A stretch of 64,000 nt of DNA from CAKZLS01 sp963701445. Lineage in GTDB: Bacteria > Pseudomonadota > Alphaproteobacteria > Rhodospirillales > Defluviicoccaceae. Location of the stretch: NCBI GenBank assembly GCA_963701445.1, contig CAVPAM010000045.1:1-64000 (forward strand). The letters run 5' to 3'. The translations under genes were made by a program, and so were the position numbers. Of the stretch, positions 34,574 through 46,542 are shown one piece after another; within the stretch, counting starts at the first letter, position 1, and every line of letters starts with the position of its first letter. A model generated the notes under the pieces. That model ran no database searches and was not told where the DNA came from. It saw only the letters and a program-made list of their open reading frames with translations.

Positions 34574-35905
34574 ATGGATTACGTCCTTCCCGATCTGGAA
34601 ACCCTCCAACCCGTCGAGGGCGAAAAAGCGACGTTGACGCTGCCCGACGGGCGGACGGTCGATCTGCCGGTGCTGCGCGGCACCCATGGCCCCAAGGTCG
34701 TCGATGTTCAGAAATTGTTCCGGGACACCGGCTATTTCACCTACGACCCGGGATTCATGTCCACGGCGAGTTGCGATTCCACCATCACCTACATCGACGG
34801 CGACCGGGGCATCCTGCTGCACCGCGGTTACCCCATCGAGGAGCTGGCGGCCAAGGCGTCGTTCATCGAGGTCTGCTACCTGCTACTCTACGGTGCCCTG
34901 CCCGACGCCACCCAGCTCGCCAGTTTCGAACACAGCATCACCCACCACACCATGGTCCACGAGAAACTGAAGACCTTCCTCAACGGGTACCGCCGGGACG
35001 CCCATCCCATGGCGGTGATGGTGGGGACCGTGGGGGCGCTGAGCGCGTTCTATCACGAAGAGATGGACGTCACCGATCCGGAGGCCCGCGACCTGGCCAC
35101 CCACCGGATCATCGCCAAGATGTCCACCATCTGCGCCATGGCGTTCAACTATTCCATCGGTCAGCCGTTCGTGTATCCCCAGAACGACATGGATTACGCC
35201 GCCAACTTCCTGCACATGTGCTTCTCCGTTCCCACCGAGCGGATGCAGGTAACGCCGGTGCAGCAGCGGGCCATGAACCGCTTCCTGGTGCTTCACGCCG
35301 ACCACGAGCAGAACGCGTCGGCGGCCACCGTGCGCATCGCGGGATCGAGCCAGGCCAACCCCTACGCCTGCGTCGCCGCCGGTATCGCCAGCCTCTGGGG
35401 TCCCGCTCATGGCGGCGCCAACGAGGCGGTGCTCATGATGCTGGAGAAAATGGGCACCCGCGCGGATATTCCCAAGTTCATCAAGCGCGCCAAGGACAAG
35501 AACGACCCGTTTCGGCTGATGGGCTTCGGCCACCGCGTCTACAAGAACTACGACCCCCGGGCGCGGGTGCTGCGCGACTCCTGTCACGAGGTGCTGGACG
35601 AGATGGAAAAGCGGGACGAGCCCCTGTTCGCGCTGGCCATGGAACTGGAGCGGATCGCGCTCGAGGACGAATACTTCGTCGAGCGCAAGCTGTTCCCCAA
35701 CGTGGACTTCTATTCGGGCATCATGCTGCGGGCCATGGGCTTCCCCACCTCCATGTTCCCGCCGCTGTTCGCGCTGGGACGCACCGTCGGCTGGGTCTCG
35801 CAATGGCGCGAGATGATCGAGGCGCCGGGCCAGCGGATCGACCGGCCGCGCCAGCGCTACACCGGCGCTCCCATCCGCGCCTACGTGCCGCTCGGCCAAC
35901 GCTAG
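34574..35905 (+). CDS. gltA: Citrate synthase
   Basis: A 443-residue type II (hexameric, Gram-negative) citrate synthase, condensing oxaloacetate with acetyl-CoA at the entry of the TCA cycle. Catalytic segments are clear: WGPAHGGANEAVLMML (His), GFGHRVYKNYDPRA (His/Arg) and FPNVDFYSGIMLRAMGFP (Asp). The N-terminal beta domain (KATLTLPDGRTVDLPVLRG) is of the NADH-sensitive type. ATG 34574 follows AGGAG eight bases upstream. It stands in its own transcription unit between the VOC gene and the LpxR-like gene. Confidence 0.97.
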   Translation: MDYVLPDLETLQPVEGEKATLTLPDGRTVDLPVLRGTHGPKVVDVQKLFRDTGYFTYDPGFMSTASCDSTITYIDGDRGILLHRGYPIEELAAKASFIEVCYLLLYGALPDATQLASFEHSITHHTMVHEKLKTFLNGYRRDAHPMAVMVGTVGALSAFYHEEMDVTDPEARDLATHRIIAKMSTICAMAFNYSIGQPFVYPQNDMDYAANFLHMCFSVPTERMQVTPVQQRAMNRFLVLHADHEQNASAATVRIAGSSQANPYACVAAGIASLWGPAHGGANEAVLMMLEKMGTRADIPKFIKRAKDKNDPFRLMGFGHRVYKNYDPRARVLRDSCHEVLDEMEKRDEPLFALAMELERIALEDEYFVERKLFPNVDFYSGIMLRAMGFPTSMFPPLFALGRTVGWVSQWREMIEAPGQRIDRPRQRYTGAPIRAYVPLGQR

Positions 35906-35932
35906 GCAAAGCCGCGGGCGCCGCTCGTCGCC

Positions 35933-36993
35933 ATGCGCCTCGGCAACCGGCTCCGATCGCGTCTCGCGGCGGCGGCGCTTGTGGCGTCGACGGGCTCGTG
36001 GATCGTCGATCCGTCCGCCGCGCTCGGCCAGTCGGGCGAGTCCCCTTCCCCGGCAATCGGGACCTTCACCTTCCAGATCGAGAACGACCTGATCGCCAAC
36101 GCCGACCGGAACTACACCAGCGGTGTCCGAATCGCCTGGACCTCCCCCCGGCTCCGCGAGCAGCTTCCATGGATGAGCGAGGCGCTGGAATGGATGTACC
36201 CCTTCGACACCGGCGCCGACGCGCGCCTCGGGGTCCACATGGGACAGAGCATCTTCACCCCGGAGGATCTGTCGAAGAGTGAGCTAATCCACGACGATCG
36301 CCCCTACGCCGGCTGGCTCTACGTCGGGGTGTCGCTGCATGCCGAGGCCGGCCAGGAGCTGCTGTCGCTCGACTTCGATACCCTGGACACCTTGCAGCTC
36401 GATGTCGGGGTCGTCGGGCCCATGTCCCTGGCCGAGCAGACCCAGAAATTCGTGCATCAGTATACCGACTCGCCGGACCCCAAGGGCTGGGACAATCAGC
36501 TCAATAACGAGCCCGGGATCATCCTCGCCCTCGAACGCCACTGGCGGTCGCCGGCTCACCGGATCGAGGAGCTGAATGTCGAGGCCGACGTGATCCCTAT
36601 CGCCGGCGCCATTGTCGGCAACGTCAACACGTCGGCGAGCGTCGGCGCCATCCTCCGGTTCGGACAGGGCCTTGCCGTGGACTACGGGCCGCCGCTGATC
36701 CAGGCCAACCTGTCCGGCGTGTCCTACATCGACCGGGTGCCGGCGGGCTATGCCTGGTACGTGTTCGGCGGGTTCGGCGGCACCTTCGTCGCGCGAGACA
36801 TTTTCCTCGACGGCAACACCTTCTCGGACAGCCACAGCGTCGACAAGGAACTGCTGGTGGGCAGCGCCACGGCCGGCCTCGCCATCGTCGTCGGCGGAGC
36901 CCGCCTCGCCCTCACCCACGTCTGGCGCACCCGCCAGTTCCAGGGCCAGGACAAACCCGACCGCTTCGGATCCCTCAGCGTCTCCGCGCGTTT

Positions 36994-36997
<4 letters not shown>
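35933..36997 (+). CDS. LpxR-family (DUF2219) outer-membrane protein, predicted lipid A 3'-O-deacylase
   Basis: A 354-residue protein with an N-terminal signal (cut after AALGQ) and a beta-barrel body ending in RF, typical of outer-membrane insertion. LpxR landmarks: FTFQIENDLIANADRNYTSGVRIAW (the Asn-Asp pair and Thr-Ser-Gly), DDRPYAGWLYVG and FVHQYTDSPDPKGWDNQLNNEPG (catalytic His and following Glu). Relatives remove the 3'-acyloxyacyl group of lipid A in a calcium-dependent manner. Activity is predicted only. It starts 27 bases after gltA and ends overlapping the oxoprolinase stop by four bases, tail to tail. Confidence 0.88.
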
Positions 36998-40629
<3,632 letters not shown>

Positions 40630-40658
40630 GGCTCCCGTCCTCCCGGCGCGAATATAAT

Positions 40659-40711
40659 TATTGAAACAATATTTGATATTTTATCGATATTTTGTCAATA
40701 TTTTATTGACA
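40659..40711. promoter_or_regulatory. Operator-rich divergent promoter region (oxoprolinase / TRAP)
   Basis: This A/T-rich stretch contains a perfect 19-base palindrome TGTCAATATTTTATTGACA (40693-40711) and a smaller one TATTGAAACAATA (40659-40671). Between and across them ATATTTT occurs at 40676, 40687 and 40698, exactly 11 bases apart. CAATA half-sites appear in both palindromes. Placed 30 bases before the oxoprolinase start and 90 before the TRAP binding protein, it is the likely binding site of the MarR-type regulator at the end of the TRAP operon. Confidence 0.7.
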
Positions 40712-40800
40712 TCGTGGCGCCGTTTTGTAGAATAAAGTGACTTGAAACAGAGTGACGGGAGTCCGGGCGAGACCGGCCCCGCCGGGAAAGGGAGAGCACG

Positions 40801-41775
40801 ATGAGTCATATGGGAAAAGCGTTCACCGCCGGGGCGATCGCCCTTGGATTGGCCTGGCCCGCGGCGGCGGCCGAAAAATGGGACATGCCGACGCCCTACG
40901 GCGACAACAGCTTTCACACCGTCAACATCATGGAATTCGCCGAAGACGTGAAGACGGCCACGGGCGGCGAGTTGGAAATCACCGTGCACAGCGCCGGCTC
41001 GCTGATCAAGCATCCGGAAATCAAGAACACGGTCCGCCGCGGCCTGGTCCCCATCGGCGAGGTCCTGATCTCGCGGCTCGGCAACGAAGACCCGGTGTTC
41101 GAGGTGGATGCGGTGCCGTTCCTGGCGACCAGCTACGATCAGGCGGCGAAGCTCTGGGCGGCGAGCCGTCCGGTGATCGAGGAAAAGCTCGACAAGGAGG
41201 GCCTCAAGCTTCTGTTCGCGGTGCCGTGGCCGCCCCAGGGCCTTTATGCCAAGCAGGAAGTGACGTCCATCGCCGACCTCAAGGGAACCAAGATCCGCGC
41301 CTACAACACCGCCGGCGAGCGGTTCGCCGAACTCACCGGCGCCGTGCCGACGCAGGTGGAAGTCCCGGATATTCCCACCGCCTTCACCACCGGCCGGGTG
41401 GACGCCATGATCACCTCGCCGTCGACCGGAGCCAACACCAAGGCTTGGGACTACGTGACCTATTTCCATGACACCCAGGCCTGGCTGCCGAAGAACATGG
41501 TGATCGTCAACAAGAAGGCCTTCGATGGACTGGACGAAAAGACCCGGGACGCGGTCCTCGCCGCCGCCGCCAAGGCGGAAGAGCGTGGCTGGGCCGCCAG
41601 CAAGGCGGAAACCGATGAGAAGATCGCCGTCATGAAGGAAAACGGCATGACCATCGTCACCCCCAGCGCCACGCTCACCGAGGAGCTGACCGCCATCGGC
41701 GGCACCATGGCCGGCGAATGGGCCGAACGGGCCGGTGCCGAGGGTCAAGGCATCCTGTCCGAATACAAGAAGTAA
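40801..41775 (+). CDS. TRAP transporter substrate-binding protein, DctP family
   Basis: A 324-residue periplasmic protein with a Sec signal cut after PAAAA. DctP features: MPTPYGDNSFHTVNIMEFAEDVKTATGGEL, EVDAVPFLATSYDQA, GLYAKQEVTSIADLKGTKIRAYN (Arg that pairs with the substrate carboxylate) and VDAMITSPSTGANTKAWDYV. It binds a carboxylic-acid substrate and hands it to the DctQM permease encoded downstream. The neighbouring oxoprolinase suggests a pyroglutamate- or hydantoin-like ligand, which is inference from context. Confidence 0.94.
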   Translation: MSHMGKAFTAGAIALGLAWPAAAAEKWDMPTPYGDNSFHTVNIMEFAEDVKTATGGELEITVHSAGSLIKHPEIKNTVRRGLVPIGEVLISRLGNEDPVFEVDAVPFLATSYDQAAKLWAASRPVIEEKLDKEGLKLLFAVPWPPQGLYAKQEVTSIADLKGTKIRAYNTAGERFAELTGAVPTQVEVPDIPTAFTTGRVDAMITSPSTGANTKAWDYVTYFHDTQAWLPKNMVIVNKKAFDGLDEKTRDAVLAAAAKAEERGWAASKAETDEKIAVMKENGMTIVTPSATLTEELTAIGGTMAGEWAERAGAEGQGILSEYKK

Positions 41776-41834
41776 CAACGGGCAACGGGGCCGGCGGCGG
41801 ACACCGCCGGCCCCCGCCTCGATGGGAGGAGTCC

Positions 41835-42383
41835 ATGCGTACCGTTCTCGACCGCCTCTATCGCGTCAGCGGCGCCGCCGCCGCGCTCTGCCTCCTCGCC
41901 ATATGCCTGGTCGTCGTGGCGCAGGTCGGCGGGCGGATCGTCGACGGGATCGCCACCCTGATCACCGGGGAACGCATCGGCCTCCTGGTCCCGTCGGCCG
42001 CCGAATTCTCGGGCTTTTTCCTCGCGGCGGCGTCCTTCCTGGCGCTCGCCTACACGTTCCGGGCGGACGGTCACATCCGGGTTTCGCTGCTCGTCACCCG
42101 CTTCTCCGGGCGGCCCCGCCACTGGCTGGAAGTCTGGTGCCTGGCCTTTGCCGTTGCCCTGACCGGTTTCTTCACCTGGCACACCATCCTGCTCGTCGCC
42201 GACAGCGTGGAGTACGGCGAGGTGTCGTACGGAATGATCCCGGTTCCCCTCTGGATCCCCCAAAGCTTCATGGCGCTCGGCCTGATCGTCCTCACCATCG
42301 CCCTGGTGGACGACCTCGTGCGCGTCCTGCGCGGGAAAAAGCCGTCCTATGAAGGCGTCGGAGAGGGTCTGCTGAACGAATAG
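41835..42383 (+). CDS. TRAP transporter small permease (DctQ type)
   Basis: A 182-residue inner-membrane protein with four hydrophobic helices, an internal conserved loop SAAEFSGFFLAAASFLALAYTFRADGHIRV and a C-terminal cytosolic tail. These are standard DctQ traits. ATG 41835 follows GGGAGGA. It lies between the binding protein and the large permease, 59 bases after the former. Confidence 0.92.
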   Translation: MRTVLDRLYRVSGAAAALCLLAICLVVVAQVGGRIVDGIATLITGERIGLLVPSAAEFSGFFLAAASFLALAYTFRADGHIRVSLLVTRFSGRPRHWLEVWCLAFAVALTGFFTWHTILLVADSVEYGEVSYGMIPVPLWIPQSFMALGLIVLTIALVDDLVRVLRGKKPSYEGVGEGLLNE

Positions 42384-42448
42384 CGGGCGGAACGGTCCGT
42401 CACGAACCATGGGCCGGAACGGCCCGTCGCTAAGCATGGGAGGCGGTT

Positions 42449-43750
42449 ATGGATCTGGTCGTACTTGGTCTCACGCTGGTCATTGCCCTGTTCGCCTTTC
42501 TCGGCAGCGGCGTCTGGGTGGCGCTGTCGCTGTTCGGGGTGGCCCTGATCGCCATCGGCCTGTTCACCTCGGCGCCCGTCGGCCCGATCATGTCGACCAC
42601 CGTCTGGGGCTCCAGCAACTCCTGGGAACTGGCCGCCCTGCCCATGTTCATCTGGATGGGGGAGATCCTGTTCCGCTCCCGCCTCTCCGAGGACATGTTC
42701 AACGGTCTCGCCCCCTGGATCACGCGGCTTCCGGGTCGGCTCATGCACGTGAACATCCTCGGGTGCGGCATCTTCGCGGCGGTGTCCGGCTCGTCGGCGG
42801 CGACCGCCGCCACCATCGGAAAGATGGCGATCCCGGAACTGAGCAAGCGCGGCTACGACGAAAAGCTGATGATCGGAACGCTGGCGGGCTCGGGCACGCT
42901 CGGGCTGCTGATCCCGCCGTCGATCATCCTCATCGTCTACGGCGTCGGCACCGATCAGTCCATCGCCAGGCTTTTCATCGCCGGCGTGATCCCGGGGATC
43001 ATGCTGGTGATCATGTTCATGGGCTACGTGGTGGCCTGGTCCCTTCTCAACCGCGACAAGGTGCCGCCCATCGACATCGCCATGACATTGATGGAGCGCA
43101 TCCACGCGGCGCGCAGCCTGATCCCCGTCGTGCTGCTGATCGCCGGCGTCATCGGCACCATCTACACCGGGTTCGCCTCGCCCACCGAGGCCGCCGCCGT
43201 CGGCGTGGTGCTGGCGCTGTTCCTGTCGTGGGTGACGGGCTCCATGAGCCGCGAGACCTTCGTCGACGCGCTGATGGGCGCCACCAAGACATCGTGCATG
43301 ATCGCCTTCATCCTCGCCGGCGCCGCGTTCCTGACGGTGGCCATGGGCTTTACCGGGATCCCGCGGCATCTCGCCGAGTGGATCGGCGCCATGCAACTCT
43401 CGCCCTACATGCTGCTGTTCGCCCTCACCCTGTTCTTCATGGTGCTGGGGTGTTTCCTCGACGGCATCTCGGTGGTGGTGCTGACCACCTCGGTGATCCT
43501 GCCCATGGTCGAGGCGGCCGGGCTCGACCTCATCTGGTTCGGCATCTACATCGTCATCGTCGTCGAGATGTCCCAGATCACCCCGCCGGTGGGCTTCAAC
43601 CTGTTCGTGCTGCAGGCGCTGACGGGCAAGAACATCCTCTATGTGGCCCGCTGCGCGTTGCCGTTCTTCCTGCTTCTGGTCGCGGCGGTGGTGCTGGTGG
43701 TGGCCTTTCCCGAACTCGCCACGTGGCTGCCCGAGCGGATGGCGAACTGA
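42449..43750 (+). CDS. TRAP transporter large permease (DctM type)
   Basis: A 433-residue inner-membrane protein with about 11-12 helices, including two re-entrant hairpins: SGSSAATAATIGKMAIPELSKRGYDEKL then AGSGTLGLLIPPSIILIVYG in the first half and SQITPPVGFNLFVLQ in the second. These are signatures of the DctM/SiaM ion-coupled translocation subunit. A GGGAGG site precedes ATG 42449. The downstream MarR-like regulator starts 24 bases after its stop, so the four genes probably form one unit. Confidence 0.95.
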   Translation: MDLVVLGLTLVIALFAFLGSGVWVALSLFGVALIAIGLFTSAPVGPIMSTTVWGSSNSWELAALPMFIWMGEILFRSRLSEDMFNGLAPWITRLPGRLMHVNILGCGIFAAVSGSSAATAATIGKMAIPELSKRGYDEKLMIGTLAGSGTLGLLIPPSIILIVYGVGTDQSIARLFIAGVIPGIMLVIMFMGYVVAWSLLNRDKVPPIDIAMTLMERIHAARSLIPVVLLIAGVIGTIYTGFASPTEAAAVGVVLALFLSWVTGSMSRETFVDALMGATKTSCMIAFILAGAAFLTVAMGFTGIPRHLAEWIGAMQLSPYMLLFALTLFFMVLGCFLDGISVVVLTTSVILPMVEAAGLDLIWFGIYIVIVVEMSQITPPVGFNLFVLQALTGKNILYVARCALPFFLLLVAAVVLVVAFPELATWLPERMAN

Positions 43751-43774
43751 TGTTTCCTGAGAGTGATAGTCGAT

Positions 43775-44344
43775 ATGACCAAAGCAAAACCCGATAACAC
43801 GGTCCGCGAACCCGCCGCCCCTGGCGCCGAAGCCAGCGGCGGCCTCGGCCCCATCGTATCGTCGGCCCACCTGGTTTCGGAGCGGGCGGCCGAGCTCAGC
43901 GAGCTCGAGTTCGGCCTGATCATCGCCAACAACGCCTTCCACCGCTGGATGGTCCGGTGCATGGCGGCCACCGGCATTCCCGACCTGAGCCCGCTCGACA
44001 TCCTGGTGCTGCACACGGTCAACCACCGGGCCCGCGCCAAGAAGCTCGCGGACATCTGCCTGGTGCTGAACGTGGAGGACACCCACACGGTCACCTACGC
44101 GCTCAAGAAACTGGCCAACCTCGGCCTGGTGGACAGCCAGCGCAAGCGCAAGGAGAACCTGTTCTCCATCACGCCCGCCGGCCGCGACGCCTGCGCCAGG
44201 TACCGCGAGATCCGCGAGAAGTGCCTGATCGGATCCTTCAACTTCCTCGGCCAGGCCGACAACGAGATCAGCGATCTCGCCGCCCTCCTCCGCGCCCTCT
44301 CCGGCCTCTACGACCAGGCGGCGCGGGCGGCGACGTCGCTGTAA
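43775..44344 (+). CDS. MarR-family winged-helix regulator
   Basis: A 189-residue protein. After an unstructured, Pro/Ala-rich N-terminus (about 1-45) comes a MarR-like fold: LSELEFGLIIANNAFHRWMVR, DLSPLDILVLHTVNHRARAKKLADICLVL, the recognition region VEDTHTVTYALKKLANLGLVDSQ and wing RKRKENLFSITPAG. The group is commonly found beside TRAP or hydantoin loci in alphaproteobacteria. GTG 43763 is an alternative start. It is the natural candidate for binding the palindromes at 40659-40711. Confidence 0.9.
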   Translation: MTKAKPDNTVREPAAPGAEASGGLGPIVSSAHLVSERAAELSELEFGLIIANNAFHRWMVRCMAATGIPDLSPLDILVLHTVNHRARAKKLADICLVLNVEDTHTVTYALKKLANLGLVDSQRKRKENLFSITPAGRDACARYREIREKCLIGSFNFLGQADNEISDLAALLRALSGLYDQAARAATSL

Positions 44345-44660
44345 CGGCCAGGCTCTCTCGCTGCCTCTTCTGTTGTTGTCCGAAAATCAGCCTTCCAGGG
44401 CGTGCGCTCGGCTCCATTTTCGGAATGCAGCTGAGCACCCTCCTGAAAGAATGAGAGGATTTTCCCGAGAGGCGGTGCCGGCCGCTCTGCTACGAGTTTG
44501 GTATCCACAGGAATCGCCGTCACCTTATAGCTTCTTTGTGCATCGCACTAATTCGCGCTACAATCAGTGCCTCGAGCATCGATCAACGGTTGCTCGCCGC
44601 CCTTTGCCGCAATTTTCGGCGCGTATCGTAGTCGGCGGCTTGCATTCTAGGAGAAGATTC

Positions 44661-44906
44661 ATGACGACAAAAACTATCCAAAGGTTAGGCGTCAACCACT
44701 TCTATGCGGTTGCGACCGTGCTGCTGCTGGTCGGCTCTCTCGCGGCCTGTGAGGGCATGACGAGTGGCCAAAAGGGCGCAATGACCGGCGCCGCGCTCGG
44801 ATCGGGCATCTCCATGGTTGCCGGAGGCGGAGTAGCGACGACCGTCGGCGCGGGGCTGATTGGAGGAGCGGCCGGCTATCTTGGTGGTTCCGCCATAGGC
44901 AAGTGA
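44661..44906 (+). CDS. Glycine-zipper lipoprotein
   Basis: An 81-residue protein. A lipoprotein signal ends in LVGSLAAC at about residue 30, followed by EGMTSGQKGAMTGAALGSGISMV and a Gly/Ala-rich stretch (GGGVATTVGAGLIGGAAGYLGGSAIGK) with GxxxG spacing. Such small outer-membrane lipoproteins (SlyB/OsmB-like glycine-zipper type) are linked to envelope integrity. The ATG is preceded by AGGAGAAGATTC. It is followed by the HdeA-like gene 75 bases on. Confidence 0.85.
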   Translation: MTTKTIQRLGVNHFYAVATVLLLVGSLAACEGMTSGQKGAMTGAALGSGISMVAGGGVATTVGAGLIGGAAGYLGGSAIGK

Positions 44907-44981
44907 ACGCTGGAGCAGTTCCTTATCGGAACGAATGACTTTCAGCCCGGAAAAATATCATCCATTTGGGAGGGGCCTCTC

Positions 44982-45608
44982 ATGAAACGCATCCTGGCAG
45001 TTGCCATTTTCCCGCTTGCTCTGGCGAGCGCACCTGTTTTTGCCCAAGACCTTGGGACGAGCTTCGAGGACGCTGCTTTCGTGACGTGCCTTGACGCGCA
45101 GGCGATGCCGCGCGAGAAGCGCGTCGCACTGGCCGTCGCGCTCGTCGAGCGCGCCAGCAACTTCTACGGCGTCCCATATGTCGAGGGCGGCGCATTGGAC
45201 AGCCAATTGGGAACCTTGATTCGTGCCGCGTGCACGGTTTATCCGAGTGCATATTTGCACAACGTCACGGCCACGGCCTTTCGTGCCGCCACAAAAGCGT
45301 CGGCGCCGCGGGTTCCGACCGCAACACCGATACCCTTTGAGACTGGATCTTTCTTGACGTGCCGGCAGTTCGGACAGTTGACGGACGAGCAGCAGGATGC
45401 GCTGGAGTTTGATTTTGCCGTTCGGGCCGGCCAGCGCTACGGCATGACATTCGAGGATACGGCGAGCGGGCGCGCCAAACTGGACGAGGGAGTCACACCT
45501 CTGGTCCAGGGAACCTGCTTTCTCACCCCGGACTTCCACATCTACGGCGTGGTCGCGCGGGCGGTGCAGGCCGCGATCGCATTACAGCACGGCGGAAAGA
45601 CCAACTGA
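44982..45608 (+). CDS. Periplasmic protein with two HdeA-like repeats
   Basis: A 208-residue protein with a Sec signal (cut after VFAQ), then two copies of a domain of about 75 residues. Copy 1 runs from AAFVTCLDAQAMPREKRVAL to YLHNVTATAFRAA; copy 2 from GSFLTCRQFGQLTDEQQDAL to FHIYGVVARAVQAA. Each has the HdeA/HdeB layout: an early Cys, helices, then a late Cys (RAACTVYP and VQGTCFLTP). This suggests an acid- or stress-protective periplasmic chaperone, but the similarity is at the level of pattern. The tandem form is unusual; single-domain HdeA is the norm. Confidence 0.7.
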   Translation: MKRILAVAIFPLALASAPVFAQDLGTSFEDAAFVTCLDAQAMPREKRVALAVALVERASNFYGVPYVEGGALDSQLGTLIRAACTVYPSAYLHNVTATAFRAATKASAPRVPTATPIPFETGSFLTCRQFGQLTDEQQDALEFDFAVRAGQRYGMTFEDTASGRAKLDEGVTPLVQGTCFLTPDFHIYGVVARAVQAAIALQHGGKTN

Positions 45609-45986
45609 AGGCACCTCGGCGAGCTTGGAATATGGCGGTCCGCCCACCGATCGGCGGGCCAACGGGGTCGCGTTGTCGATCAACGACCCCGTGCTCCCCG
45701 GGGCATTGCCCTACCTGTCCCAACCACTGCCACGGAGACGGCCTTAGCGATCCGTTAACGGTTTTCGTGGCCAAATGACGCCCATTTCGGAGCAACCGCG
45801 ACAAGGGCCACGATGTGAAATTGTGCGTTCAGTATCGCCGCTGGGAATGGCAATGGCGTAAGGCGTGCTGGAAATGGCGAACGTGGAATAGACGGATTTC
45901 CATGGCAAAGTTGCCTCCCACCGGTCGCTATCGCGATTCTCGTCGTAATAGGGGGGCTCGAAATCGATGACAAGGCGGGTGCTCGA
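45609..45986. other. Structured intergenic region between the HdeA-like gene and the nuclease
   Basis: No gene is supported in these 378 bases. It holds two adjacent hairpins, 45637-45660 and 45664-45690, then a stretch of about 200 bases in which the minus frame reads protein-like peptide (SDRWEATLPWKSVYSTFA and onward to a stop at 45744) without a start or ribosome site. On the plus strand the codons just before the nuclease ATG encode a hydrophobic stretch (LPPVAIAILVVIGG) in the same frame but with no start codon. Confidence 0.4.
45637..45690 (+). terminator. Two tandem hairpins downstream of the HdeA-like gene
   Basis: The first: GGTCCGCC (45637-45644), loop of eight, GGCGGGCC (45653-45660), with one G-T pair. 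The second: GGGGT, CG bulge, CGTTG, loop TCGAT, CAACG, ACCCC (45664-45690), a ten-base-pair stem. There is no T-run after either, so intrinsic termination is uncertain. They may protect the transcript end or mark an untranslated RNA element. Confidence 0.5.
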
Positions 45987-46445
45987 ATGGATGCGACCAA
46001 AACCGCGCCTCGGCACACGCCCCAATACACCAATGAAATCACCGGCTCGGCGTACGTCGTCGACGGCGACACGCTCGATATCCATGGCCATCGCATCCGT
46101 CTTCACGGCATCGACGCGCCCGAGAGCGATCAAACATGCCGGGATTCGGGCGGCCTGTACCAATGCGGGCAGCGGGCGAGGCAAGCTCTTGTCAAAAAGA
46201 TCAGCAACGGCATCGTCCGGTGTGAAGCCAGGGGCCGTGATCGTTACAACCGGATCATTGCCGTCTGTCGGTCCGATGGCGAGAACTTGAACGGTTGGAT
46301 GGTCAGCGAGGGGTGGGCACTCGCCTATCGACAGTATTCGAGCGACTACATCCTTCGGGAGATCGCCGCCTCGACCCTCAACCGCGGCATCTGGAACGGA
46401 GACTTCGTCGCGCCGTGGGACTGGCGGCAAGGGCGGCGCCGTTAG
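45987..46445 (+). CDS. Staphylococcal nuclease-like (thermonuclease) protein
   Basis: A 152-residue SNase-fold protein: YVVDGDTLDIHGHRIRLHGIDAPE contains the Asp/Arg metal and phosphate site, and RGRDRYNRIIAVC carries the second Arg/Asp region. Two Cys pairs (QTCRDSGGLYQCG) are typical of the exported alphaproteobacterial group. These usually have an N-terminal signal or anchor, but here the open frame begins with an ATG inside a hydrophilic stretch. A hydrophobic in-frame segment just upstream has no start codon, so the true N-terminus may be damaged or mis-sequenced. Confidence 0.8.
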   Translation: MDATKTAPRHTPQYTNEITGSAYVVDGDTLDIHGHRIRLHGIDAPESDQTCRDSGGLYQCGQRARQALVKKISNGIVRCEARGRDRYNRIIAVCRSDGENLNGWMVSEGWALAYRQYSSDYILREIAASTLNRGIWNGDFVAPWDWRQGRRR

Positions 46446-46542
46446 GTCAAGGCCGCCGAGAGTCGAAGGGGTAAAGAGGAGGTGTCCCAACAGCGCCAGG
46501 GCTGTGGGGTCATGGCATTGCAGCTTTCCCGCGTGCTCTAAC

